A DNA stretch of 48,722 nucleotides, taken from positions 1 through 48,722 of the forward strand of contig JBKAGO010000007.1 in assembly GCA_046290435.1 (NCBI GenBank), read 5' to 3'. The DNA comes from CAVQUE01 sp046290435 (GTDB lineage: Bacteria; Actinomycetota; Acidimicrobiia; Acidimicrobiales; UBA8592). The notes beneath the pieces were generated by a model. It searched no databases, was not told where the DNA came from, and saw only the letters and a list, made by a program, of their open reading frames with translations. Shown here in pieces: positions 17,402 to 25,177 of the stretch. The position numbers and the translations under genes were made by a program. Within the stretch, counting starts at the first letter, position 1, and each line of letters begins with the position of its first letter.

Positions 17402-19348
17402 GTGACCGAACGACATCCTTATGCCGGCCTTCCCTTCGACGACGACGATGCGGCCATCGCCGCGGCGCTCGAGGAGGTGAGCATCCCGGCGCTGCTGTGC
17501 TCGCTGGTGCACATGACGGGCGATCCGTCGTGGGTGCGGGGCGAGCTGCGCCCGAAGGGCATGTTCCTCAACGAGTACACCGGATTCATGGATCCCGCCG
17601 ACATGGCCGAGGTCCGCCGCCTGGCACTGCCCGCCATCGTCGCCTACCGCGACGGCGGCTGCGAGCTGCCCGACGCCCAGCCCGATCGGGCGCTGGTCAA
17701 GGAGATGATGGACTTCGTCGCCGCAGCGCCGCTGCCCGACGACGTCGTGCCCATGATGCTCGACGAGATGGGCCTCGCCGACCCCGATCCCAACCGGGTC
17801 GCCTGGCGCGACGCCATTCCCGCTGATGCCCGCGAGGCGTTCCCTGTGGTGGTGATCGGCTGCGGCCAGTCGGGCCTGCTCACCGGCATCCGCCTGGCCG
17901 AGGCCGGCATCCCGTTCACGATCGTCGAGAAGAACGGGGGCCCCGGCGGCACCTGGTGGGAGAACCGCTACCCCGGCGCCCGGGTCGACGTCGGCAGCCA
18001 CTTCTACTGCTACTCGTTCGAGCCGGCCGACCACTGGACCGAGTGGTTCTCCCAGCAGCCCGAGCTGCAGCAGTACTTCACCGACGTGATGCACGAGCAC
18101 CGCATCGACCAGCACTGCCGCTTCGACACCGAGGTGGTGTCGGCCCGCTGGGACGACGCCGACGGCATCTGGCGGGTCGAGATCCGCTCGGCCGACGGCA
18201 CGACCGAGACCCTCGAGGCCCGAGCTGTGATCAGCTCGGTCGGGTCGCTCAACCGGCCCAAACTCCCCGACATCGAGGGCATGGACACCTTCGCCGGGCC
18301 GTCGTTCCACTCGGCGCGCTGGGACCACTCGGTCGACATCGCCGGCAAGCGGGTGGCGCTGGTGGGGGCGGGGGCGAGCGGCTTCCAGATCGCCCCGGCC
18401 ATCGCGGACGACGTCGAGCATCTGTCGATCTTCCAGCGCACGGCGCAGTGGATGTTCCCCAACCCGATCTACCACGACCGCGTCCCCGAGGGGCAGAAGT
18501 GGGCTATCCGTCACCTGCCGTTCTTCGGGCGCTGGTTCCGGTTCCAACAGTTCTGGCCCGGCTCGGGTGGTGACATGAGCAGCAGCCGGATCGATCCCGA
18601 CTTCGACGACAGCGACGGCCAGGCCATCAGCGAACGCAACCGCGCCACCCGCGGGTTCTTCGAGGGTTGGATCCGCGACCAGGTCGGCGACGACCCGGAT
18701 CTGCTGGCCAAGGTCATCCCCGACTACCCGGCCACCGGCAAACGCACCCTGCAGGACAACGGCTCGTGGCTGCGGTGCCTGCAACGCGACGACGTCGACC
18801 TGCATCGAACCGGCATCGAACGCATCGAACCGACCGGCATCCGCACCACCGACGGCGTACTCCACGAGGTCGACGTCATCTGCTACGCCACGGGCTTCCA
18901 CCAGAACAAGTTCCTGTGGCCGATGGAGATCATCGGTCGCGACGGCGTGATCCTCGGCGAGATGTGGGGCGAGGAGCCCATGGCGCACCTCGGCATCACC
19001 GTGCCCGGCTTCCCGAACCTGTTCTGCGTGTACGGCCCCGGCACCCACCTGGCCCACGGCGGCAGCCTGATCTTCCAGTCCGAATGCCAGGTCGCCTACA
19101 TCATGGGCTGCCTCGAGCTGCTGCTGGCAGAGGGGCACCGCACGATGGAGCCGACGCAGGACGCCCACGACGAGTACAACGCCCGCCGGTCGGCCGAGAT
19201 CAAGACCCTGGTGTGGAGCCACTGGTCGATCGAGCACTCGTACTTCAAGAACGCCCACGGCGACATCTTCACCATCTCGCCATGGCCGCTGCACGTCTAC
19301 CAGCAGTGGACCAAGGCCCCCGACCCGACCGACTTCGTGTTCGGCTGA
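17402..19348 (+). CDS. Flavin-dependent Baeyer-Villiger monooxygenase (4-hydroxyacetophenone monooxygenase-like)
   Basis: The 648-residue protein begins at a GTG. An N-terminal helical extension (about 145 residues) precedes the FAD motif VVIGCGQSGLLTG, then GGTWWENRYPGARVD, the Baeyer-Villiger fingerprint FAGPSFHSARWD, and a second Rossmann motif LVGAGASG for NADPH. Length and extension match 4-hydroxyacetophenone monooxygenase-type enzymes, which insert oxygen next to a ketone. GACAAT ends 7 nt before the GTG, suggesting a leaderless start. Its last 255 nt are repeated, damaged, at 22617-22870, so it flanked the RiPP-like cassette before that cassette was duplicated. Whether it modifies the peptide or works separately is unknown. 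Confidence 0.9.
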   Translation: MTERHPYAGLPFDDDDAAIAAALEEVSIPALLCSLVHMTGDPSWVRGELRPKGMFLNEYTGFMDPADMAEVRRLALPAIVAYRDGGCELPDAQPDRALVKEMMDFVAAAPLPDDVVPMMLDEMGLADPDPNRVAWRDAIPADAREAFPVVVIGCGQSGLLTGIRLAEAGIPFTIVEKNGGPGGTWWENRYPGARVDVGSHFYCYSFEPADHWTEWFSQQPELQQYFTDVMHEHRIDQHCRFDTEVVSARWDDADGIWRVEIRSADGTTETLEARAVISSVGSLNRPKLPDIEGMDTFAGPSFHSARWDHSVDIAGKRVALVGAGASGFQIAPAIADDVEHLSIFQRTAQWMFPNPIYHDRVPEGQKWAIRHLPFFGRWFRFQQFWPGSGGDMSSSRIDPDFDDSDGQAISERNRATRGFFEGWIRDQVGDDPDLLAKVIPDYPATGKRTLQDNGSWLRCLQRDDVDLHRTGIERIEPTGIRTTDGVLHEVDVICYATGFHQNKFLWPMEIIGRDGVILGEMWGEEPMAHLGITVPGFPNLFCVYGPGTHLAHGGSLIFQSECQVAYIMGCLELLLAEGHRTMEPTQDAHDEYNARRSAEIKTLVWSHWSIEHSYFKNAHGDIFTISPWPLHVYQQWTKAPDPTDFVFG

Positions 19349-19420
19349 AGCGGGAGACGCCCCCGAGATCGTCGAGCGATCGGTGCGGATCCATCCGAGG
19401 CCAGCGGCCCGCTCGGCGGT

Positions 19421-19426
19421 TAGTCT
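19421..19426 (+). promoter_or_regulatory. -10-like box for the oxygenase/RiPP genes (leaderless start)
   Basis: TAGTCT is followed by 7 nt and then the GTG at 19434. If active, it would start the transcript that carries the oxygenase-like gene, the first precursor and the first radical SAM gene. Confidence 0.4.
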
Positions 19427-19433
19427 CGGGACC

Positions 19434-20174
19434 GTGCCCTCGATCATCCGGCAACCGCCTGGGGCCGACGTCCGCATCCACGCCGCATTCGACGCAGCGG
19501 TGATCGCACATCTCGAGCAGTACGGACATGCGATCGTCGACGCGACGGAGATGCTCGATCTGCGCGATGCCCGAGCCGACTTCGAGCGACTCGCATCCGC
19601 ATTTGCCGAACCCGACCAGTACAACGAACGGGATCGCCACGCTCTCGTCGACACTCATCTCCGACACGACCTCGCTTCGTTCCGGTTGATGCGAGGACAA
19701 CTCGATGCCTTGACCGCATCGATCGCCCGCGCGCATCCCGATGCCGGACGCGTCGGAGCCGGCACCTTTGCGTCATCGATGCAGCGCACCGAACCGGGGG
19801 GCTCGACGCGCCTTCACCGCGACGCCGACGACATCATCCATGTCGCAATGGCGACGCAGGTGTCCGGTGAGGACGCCGTGGTCGAGTTCTGGAGGCCGGA
19901 CCTCGAGTACCGACCCCCGCATGGCCCACCGGACTTCGCATACCGGACGGGCACCGGCTCCACGGTCGTCATCCGAAATACGTGGCCTTGGCCCTTGGAA
20001 CCGGCAGCAGACGGAGGCGTCTTTCACCGTGTCACGTACCCGCAGTCGGCGGGGTCGCCACGCCAGGTGACAACCATCGCCCGGCGACTCTCGCTTGCCG
20101 AGACCCTGGCGGTCCATCTCAGGCGAGACCGCCTCGCGGAGGGCGGCGACCCGGATCCGGTCCGGATCGTGTAA
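19434..20174 (+). CDS. Putative Fe(II)/2-oxoglutarate oxygenase-like protein next to the RiPP cassette
   Basis: The 246-residue protein starts VPSIIRQPPG. No family is recognised with certainty, but the metal-binding pattern of Fe/2OG oxygenases is visible: His128-x-Asp130 (RLHRDAD), a distal His198 (GGVFHRV) and an Arg 12 residues later (Arg210) placed to hold the 2-oxoglutarate carboxylate. A Trp-rich segment (NTWPWPLEP) precedes the distal His. It lies 61 nt upstream of the precursor gene in the same direction. A remnant of a second copy remains before the second precursor (22884-22944), so the gene was part of the ancestral cassette. Hydroxylation of the precursor peptide is an attractive but unproven role. 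Confidence 0.6.
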   Translation: MPSIIRQPPGADVRIHAAFDAAVIAHLEQYGHAIVDATEMLDLRDARADFERLASAFAEPDQYNERDRHALVDTHLRHDLASFRLMRGQLDALTASIARAHPDAGRVGAGTFASSMQRTEPGGSTRLHRDADDIIHVAMATQVSGEDAVVEFWRPDLEYRPPHGPPDFAYRTGTGSTVVIRNTWPWPLEPAADGGVFHRVTYPQSAGSPRQVTTIARRLSLAETLAVHLRRDRLAEGGDPDPVRIV

Positions 20175-20235
20175 CCGGTGCACCTTCTCGACGTCTGTGT
20201 CCGCACGAACCGACGAAGAAGATGAGGTATCCGAC

Positions 20236-20478
20236 ATGGCCGATGAACCCGAGTTCGAGGCTTCCATCGAATTGACGCCAGAATCGGTCCAGGCACTCCA
20301 GGACCTGGTCGCCGGAATCGACAACGAAGTGGAGGGCTTCCAGTTCGGCAAGGAACGAAAGGCCCCGATCCTCGAGGGGCGGCTCAGAACCTTCATCGCC
20401 GACCGACCCGTCACCATGCCGGTCACCTTCGAACCCAAGGGGATCGTGAGCGGCCACCCGTGGGTCGGGGATGTCTGA
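20236..20478 (+). CDS. Putative RiPP precursor peptide A
   Basis: The 80-residue acidic peptide starts MADEPEFEASIELTPESVQA after a GAGG site 8 nt upstream. It shares with peptide B (23006) an N-terminal helix-forming leader (IELTPESxQALQDLV), an EVEGFxFGK segment, KAP, TFIAxRP and a PKG motif near residue 69. After PKG the tails differ completely: here IVSGHPWVGDV. There is no Cys. The stop overlaps the start of the radical SAM gene by 8 nt, implying translational coupling. A conserved leader, a variable C-terminus and an adjacent rSAM maturase are the hallmarks of a ribosomally made, post-translationally modified peptide. The modified residues and any cleavage site cannot be read from sequence. 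Confidence 0.7.
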   Translation: MADEPEFEASIELTPESVQALQDLVAGIDNEVEGFQFGKERKAPILEGRLRTFIADRPVTMPVTFEPKGIVSGHPWVGDV

Positions 20479-22456
20479 GCCGGGGGGCCAACCCGCTCCG
20501 CTCGAGCTCACCCCACGTCGCGACACGCCGGTCACGCCACAACGGGTGGCGCTCGTGAACATGCCCTACGCGTCGATTCGGCGCCCATCGATACAGATCT
20601 CGATACTCAAGGCTGTCCTGGACCGCGCCGGCCACCATGCCGAGACGTTCCATCTGAATCTCGAGTTCGTCGCCGCCCTGCAGCGGTACCTGGGTGTGGA
20701 GCCGACGTCGCTCTACGAGACCCTCGAGGAACACCGGGTCTCTGCAGGAGACTGGTTCTTCGCCCGTGCCGCGTTCGGGAACGATGCGCCCGACCCACAG
20801 CTGATGCTGGATTCGTGGGAGGAGCACAACGATCTCGATCCTGCGGAGCGCCCCGGTCTGCTCGACCTCTACGAGCGCTTCGCCCCCGGCTTCATCGAGG
20901 AGATGCTCGATGCCACCGACTGGGGGGCATTCGACGTGGTGGGCTTCTCGTCGACGTTCCAGCAGAACGTCGCGTCGTTCGCCCTGGCCCGGCGGATCAA
21001 GGAGCGCCACCCCGAGGTGATCATCGTCTTCGGCGGATCGAACTTCGACGATGCCATGGGCCGGGAATGGGTTCGATCGATGCCCTTCATCGACTACGCC
21101 ATCCAGGGCGAGGGTGAGGTAGCGCTCGAAGCGTTCGTCGGCCGGCTCGGGCGAGGCCACGATCCGATCGGTGTCCCGGGGGTCATCGGGGTTCGCTCCG
21201 GTGCTGTCGTCGGTACCGACCCGGTGCCGATCGAAGACCTCCGCGCATCGCCTGCGCCCGATTACACAGAGTACTTCGGTCGTCTGGAGAGGTTGGCCCT
21301 GCTCCATCGCCTCGAAGTGCAGCTCCCCTTCGAGAGCGCGCGGGGATGCTGGTGGGGCGAGAAGCGTCACTGCACGTTCTGCGGGCTCAACGGCGAGACG
21401 ATGGCCTACCGGTCGAAGCCTGCGGCGAACGTGATCGAGGAACTGACCGCGCTCGCCCTGCGCCATAGCGTGGTCTCGTTCGCGTCGGTCGACAACATCA
21501 TGGATCGGTCGTACTTCGAGACGCTGCTGCCCAGCCTCGCCCGGATCGACAGACCGTTCCGGCTCTTCTTCGAGACCAAGGCGGATCTGACCGTCGAGGA
21601 GATCGAGACGATGGTTCGCGCCGGCGTGGATGTCACCCAACCCGGCATCGAGTCTCTGAGCTCGCACGTGCTCGCGCTGATGCACAAGGGCACGCGCGCT
21701 GCGTGGAACGTCAACATGCTCCGATGGCTCACCCACTATCGGGTCGTCGTGAACTGGAACCTGCTGTACGGCTTTCCCGGCGAGACCGAGGCAGACATCC
21801 ACGAGCAGGAAGCAGCCGTCGCGCTCCTCGGTCACCTTCAGCCTCCGGGATCACTCGGTCGCATCTGGATGGAGCGGTTCAGCCCGTTGTTCACCGAACG
21901 CGAGGCGTACCCGGCGATCCGCCTCGAGCCGAATCACCGCTATCGATTCGTCTATCCGGAGCGGGTTGACCTCGACGAGGCGGCCTACTTCTTCGACTAC
22001 GAACTCGCCGACACCTTGCCCGACGATGCGTATCGGGGCCTCCGCGACCGCTACGAGTCATGGCGGCAGAACTGGCACTCGTTCGACCGGAGACCGACCA
22101 TGACCGCCGTCTTCGACTCGTCCGATCCGGGGGGTCCGTCGGTGTCGATCGACGACCGGCGCGGTGATGTGCCGCAGCAGGTACATCTCGAGGGTCCGGC
22201 CGCGCAGGTCCACAATGCGACCTGGACGACCTGGCGAACGCCCCGACAGATCGCAGCAGACATCTCGCTGCCGCTGGGCACCGTCGAGGACTGCGCCGAC
22301 GATCTCGCCGGCAGGGGCCTGCTCTTCCGGGACCGGAACCTGTACCTCGCGTTGGCGCTGCCCGCCGACCCGCCTGCAGTCACCGGCCGCCCTGCGCTGG
22401 GTGCCCACGCAGCCGGCTTGCGCGAGAACGCAGCAACCGAGACTTCTTCGACCTGA
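20471..22456 (+). CDS. B12-type radical SAM RiPP maturase A (rSAM_ocin_1-like)
   Basis: This 661-residue protein has residues ~25-265 forming a cobalamin-binding-like Rossmann region (VALVNMPYASIRRPSIQIS, VVGFSSTFQQN, FGGSNFDDAMG), without the canonical DxHxxG. The radical SAM cluster motif is CX7CX2C, Cys293, Cys301 and Cys304 (CWWGEKRHCTFCGLNG). This longer spacing is typical of the 'RiPP maturation radical SAM protein 1' family (TIGR03975 as I recall it), whose members are predicted C-methyltransferases. The rSAM barrel continues to about residue 460, and a C-terminal winged-helix-like part ends in a Pro/Ala-rich tail longer than in copy B. No transporter or protease gene is in view. Confidence 0.88.
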   Translation: MSEPGGQPAPLELTPRRDTPVTPQRVALVNMPYASIRRPSIQISILKAVLDRAGHHAETFHLNLEFVAALQRYLGVEPTSLYETLEEHRVSAGDWFFARAAFGNDAPDPQLMLDSWEEHNDLDPAERPGLLDLYERFAPGFIEEMLDATDWGAFDVVGFSSTFQQNVASFALARRIKERHPEVIIVFGGSNFDDAMGREWVRSMPFIDYAIQGEGEVALEAFVGRLGRGHDPIGVPGVIGVRSGAVVGTDPVPIEDLRASPAPDYTEYFGRLERLALLHRLEVQLPFESARGCWWGEKRHCTFCGLNGETMAYRSKPAANVIEELTALALRHSVVSFASVDNIMDRSYFETLLPSLARIDRPFRLFFETKADLTVEEIETMVRAGVDVTQPGIESLSSHVLALMHKGTRAAWNVNMLRWLTHYRVVVNWNLLYGFPGETEADIHEQEAAVALLGHLQPPGSLGRIWMERFSPLFTEREAYPAIRLEPNHRYRFVYPERVDLDEAAYFFDYELADTLPDDAYRGLRDRYESWRQNWHSFDRRPTMTAVFDSSDPGGPSVSIDDRRGDVPQQVHLEGPAAQVHNATWTTWRTPRQIAADISLPLGTVEDCADDLAGRGLLFRDRNLYLALALPADPPAVTGRPALGAHAAGLRENAATETSST

Positions 22457-22520
22457 GCCGCCTTGGGCGAAGCCGGGCCGGCGGCTGTGCAGCCCACCGG
22501 TGGGGCCCGGGCTCGGATGC

Positions 22521-22619
22521 GTCAGCTCAGATCGATCTCGTAGTCGCCGGGGCGGGGGCGGTGCTTCGATTCGTCGTTGCAGGGCTTGCACCACTTGCGG
22601 CGATGGGCGTCGCAGTGCC
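22521..22619 (-). pseudogene. 3' fragment of the membrane-protein gene found intact at 26062
   Basis: These 99 bases match 26061-26159 without any indel (constant offset 3540) and keep the reading frame for the last ~32 codons (HCDAH, CKPCNDESKHRP and a final DLS). The fragment has no start. Its inner end (22617-22619) merges into the monooxygenase fragment through the shared bases GCC, marking the duplication breakpoint. Confidence 0.85.
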
Positions 22620-22870
22620 TACGTCATGGGCTGCCTCGAGCTGCTGCTCGCCGAGGGCCATCGCACGATGGAGCCGACGCAGGAGGCCCACGACGAGTAC
22701 AACGTCCGCCGGTCGGCCGAGATCAAGACCCTGGTGTGGAGCCACTGGTCGATCGAGCACTCGTACTTCAAGAACGCGAACGGCGACATCTTCACGATCT
22801 CGCCGTGGCCGCTGCATGTCTACCAGCAGTGGACCAAGCCCCCGACCCGACCGACTTCGTGTTCGGCTGA
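22617..22870 (+). pseudogene. 3' fragment of the Baeyer-Villiger monooxygenase gene, frameshifted
   Basis: These 254 bases correspond to 19094-19348 of the intact gene (255 bases). The frame reads AYVMGCLELLLAEGH through HVYQQWTK, then a single-base loss in the run of C after ACCAAG shifts the frame, so the ancestral DPTDFVFG end is lost. The fragment has no start of its own and is a duplication scar. Confidence 0.88.
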
Positions 22871-22883
22871 GCCGAGCGGGACG

Positions 22884-22944
22884 GTGCCCTCTGTGACGCG
22901 ACCGCCTTGCAGATGGCGAGGCCGATGCGGTCCGGGAGGTGTAA
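22884..22944 (+). pseudogene. Internally deleted copy of the oxygenase-like gene
   Basis: The start GTGCCCTC and following bases match the beginning of the intact oxygenase gene at 19434. After ACCGCCT (22901-22907) the sequence matches the last codons of that gene: DRLADGEADAVREV then TAA, against DRLAEGGDPDPVRIV. ACCGCCT occurs in the intact gene at both 19454-19460 and 20128-20134, so a ~674-bp deletion between these short direct repeats explains the remnant. Confidence 0.8.
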
Positions 22945-23005
22945 CCGCTGCGCATCGTCGACGTCATGGGCTGAACGCACCCACGAACCGACGGAGGCAC
23001 CAGAT

Positions 23006-23239
23006 ATGTCCGATGAATCAGAGCTCACGACGTCGATCGAGTTGACCCCGGAATCGCTCCAGGCGCTCCAAGATCTGGTCGCCGACATCGACACCGAAGT
23101 GGAGGGCTTCCGGTTCGGCAAGGACGCCAAGGCCCCGACGCTCGACGGTCACCTCACCACGTTCATCGCCGGGCGGCCCCTGAAGATGCCGATCAGCGTC
23201 CAACCCAAGGGCTTCACCGCTACCGACGATCTTGCGTGA
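23006..23239 (+). CDS. Putative RiPP precursor peptide B
   Basis: The 77-residue peptide starts MSDESELTTSIELTPESLQA, with CGGAGG 8 nt upstream of the ATG. It is a paralogue of peptide A: the leader block (IELTPESLQALQDLV), EVEGFRFGK, KAP, TFIAGRP and PKG align without gaps, while the tail after PKG is FTATDDLA and three residues shorter overall. No Cys is present. It overlaps the second radical SAM gene by 8 nt, exactly as peptide A does. Intact frames in both copies despite decay all around them argue that both peptides are functional. Confidence 0.7.
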   Translation: MSDESELTTSIELTPESLQALQDLVADIDTEVEGFRFGKDAKAPTLDGHLTTFIAGRPLKMPISVQPKGFTATDDLA

Positions 23240-25166
23240 CTCCGTAGCCCGACGGACTCCGGTCGAGCTCACCCCGCGACGCGACACGCCGATCACGCCA
23301 CAACGCGTGGCGCTCGTGAACATGCCGTACGCGTCCATACGGCGGCCATCGATACAGATCTCGATCCTCAAGGCCGTTCTCGACCGCGCCGGCCACTGCT
23401 GCGAGACGTTTCACCTGAATCTGGAGTTCGTCGCCGCCCTCCGGCGCTACCTGGATGTGGAGGCGAACTCGCTCTATGCGACCCTCCAGGAGCACCGCTT
23501 CGCGGCGGGAGACTGGTTCTTCGCTCGTGCCGCGTTCGGGACCGACGCGCCCGACCCACAGCTGATGCTGGACTCCTGGGCCGAGCACAACGACCTCGAC
23601 CCTGCGGAGCACCCTGGGCTGCTCGACCTTCACGAGCACTTCGCTCCCGGATTCATCGAGGAGATGCTCGATGCCACCGACTGGGGGACATTCGACGTCG
23701 TGGGGTTCTCGTCGACGTTCCAGCAGAACGTCGCATCATTCGCCCTGGCTCGGCGCATCAAGGAACGCCACCCCGGAGTGGTGATCGTCTTCGGCGGGTC
23801 GAACTTCGACGATTCCATGGGCCGGGAATGGATTCGATCCATGCCCTTCATCGACTACGCCATCCAGGGCGAAGGCGAGGTGGCGCTCGAAGCGTTCGTC
23901 GACCGGCTCGGACGAGGCCAGGATCCCATCGGTGTCCCCGGAGTCATCGCCATGCGTTCCGGGGCCGTCGTCGGCACCGACCCGGCGCCGATCGAGGACA
24001 TGCGCGTATCGCCCACGCCCGACTACACCGAGTACTTCGATCGTCTCGAGCGGGTGTCGCTGCTGCATCGTCTCGAAGTCCAACTCCCCTTCGAGACAGC
24101 ACGCGGGTGCTGGTGGGGCGAGAAGCGCCACTGCACGTTCTGCGGTCTGAACGGCCAGACGATGGCCTACCGGTCGAAGCCTGCGGCGAAGGTGCTCGAG
24201 GACCTGACGGCGCTCGCGTTGCGCCATCGCGTGGTCTCGTTCGTAGCGGTCGACAACATCATGGATCGGTCCTATTTCGAGACGCTGCTGCCCAGCCTCG
24301 CCGAGATCGGCAGACCGTTCCGCCTCTTCTTCGAGACCAAGGCGGATCTGACCGTCGAGGAGATCGACACCATGGTTCGCGCCGGCGTCGATGTCACCCA
24401 GCCCGGTATCGAGGCGCTGAGCTCGCACGTCCTCGCGCTGATGCACAAGGGCACGCGCGCTGCGTGGAACGTCAACATGCTCCGATGGCTCACCCACTAC
24501 CGGGTCGTCGTGAACTGGAACATCCTGTACGGCTTTCCCGGCGAGACCCAGGCGGACATCGACGAACAGGAGACAGCGGCTGCCCTGCTCGGTCACCTCC
24601 AGCCTCCGCTGTCGCTGGGACGCATCTGGATGGAGCGCTTCAGTCCGTTGTTCACCGATCGCGAGGCGTACCCGGCGATCCGCCTCGAAGCGAATCAGCT
24701 CTATCGGTTCGTCTATCCGGAGCGGGTCGACCTCGACGAGGCGGCCTATTTCTTCGACTACGAACTCGCCGACACATTGCCCGACGATGCGTATCGGGGC
24801 CTCCGCGACCGCTACGAGTCATGGCGGCAGAACTGGCACTCGTTCGACCAAAGACCGACGATGACCGCGGTGTTCGACTCGACTGATCCCGGGCGTCCGT
24901 CGGTGTCGATCGACGATCGTCGCGGTGATGTGCCGGAGCAGGTACATCTCGATGGGCCGGCCGCGCAGGTCCATAATGCGACCTGGACGACCTGGCGAAC
25001 GCCCCGACAGATCGCAGCAGAAACCTCGCTCCCGGTGGGCACCGTCGAGGACTGCGCCGACGATCTCGCCGACAGGGGTCTGCTGTTCCGGGACCGGAAC
25101 CTGTACCTGGCGTTGGCGCTGCCCGCCGACCCGCCCGCAGTCACCGGCCGCCCGATGTTGCCCTGA
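23232..25166 (+). CDS. B12-type radical SAM RiPP maturase B (rSAM_ocin_1-like)
   Basis: The 644-residue paralogue of the protein at 20471 starts at a TTG placed like the ATG of copy A, inside the end of the precursor gene. Alignment is gap-free from about residue 11: the 30 residues beginning VALVNMPYASIRRPS are identical in both, as is the cluster motif CWWGEKRHCTFCGLNG. Differences are scattered in the B12-like region and the rSAM barrel. The C-terminus stops at TGRPMLP, lacking the 17 extra residues of copy A. The downstream neighbour is a convergent bicupin gene 11 nt away. Each maturase probably serves its own adjacent precursor, though cross-processing is possible. Confidence 0.88.
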   Translation: MRDSVARRTPVELTPRRDTPITPQRVALVNMPYASIRRPSIQISILKAVLDRAGHCCETFHLNLEFVAALRRYLDVEANSLYATLQEHRFAAGDWFFARAAFGTDAPDPQLMLDSWAEHNDLDPAEHPGLLDLHEHFAPGFIEEMLDATDWGTFDVVGFSSTFQQNVASFALARRIKERHPGVVIVFGGSNFDDSMGREWIRSMPFIDYAIQGEGEVALEAFVDRLGRGQDPIGVPGVIAMRSGAVVGTDPAPIEDMRVSPTPDYTEYFDRLERVSLLHRLEVQLPFETARGCWWGEKRHCTFCGLNGQTMAYRSKPAAKVLEDLTALALRHRVVSFVAVDNIMDRSYFETLLPSLAEIGRPFRLFFETKADLTVEEIDTMVRAGVDVTQPGIEALSSHVLALMHKGTRAAWNVNMLRWLTHYRVVVNWNILYGFPGETQADIDEQETAAALLGHLQPPLSLGRIWMERFSPLFTDREAYPAIRLEANQLYRFVYPERVDLDEAAYFFDYELADTLPDDAYRGLRDRYESWRQNWHSFDQRPTMTAVFDSTDPGRPSVSIDDRRGDVPEQVHLDGPAAQVHNATWTTWRTPRQIAAETSLPVGTVEDCADDLADRGLLFRDRNLYLALALPADPPAVTGRPMLP

Positions 25167-25177
25167 GATCGGGGTGG

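Noticed and set aside
22164..23045. An open frame joining the end of the radical SAM gene A region to the monooxygenase fragment
   Set aside because: It starts inside gene A in another frame and gains its only recognisable protein segment from the duplicated monooxygenase 3' end. It is a product of the scar rather than a gene.
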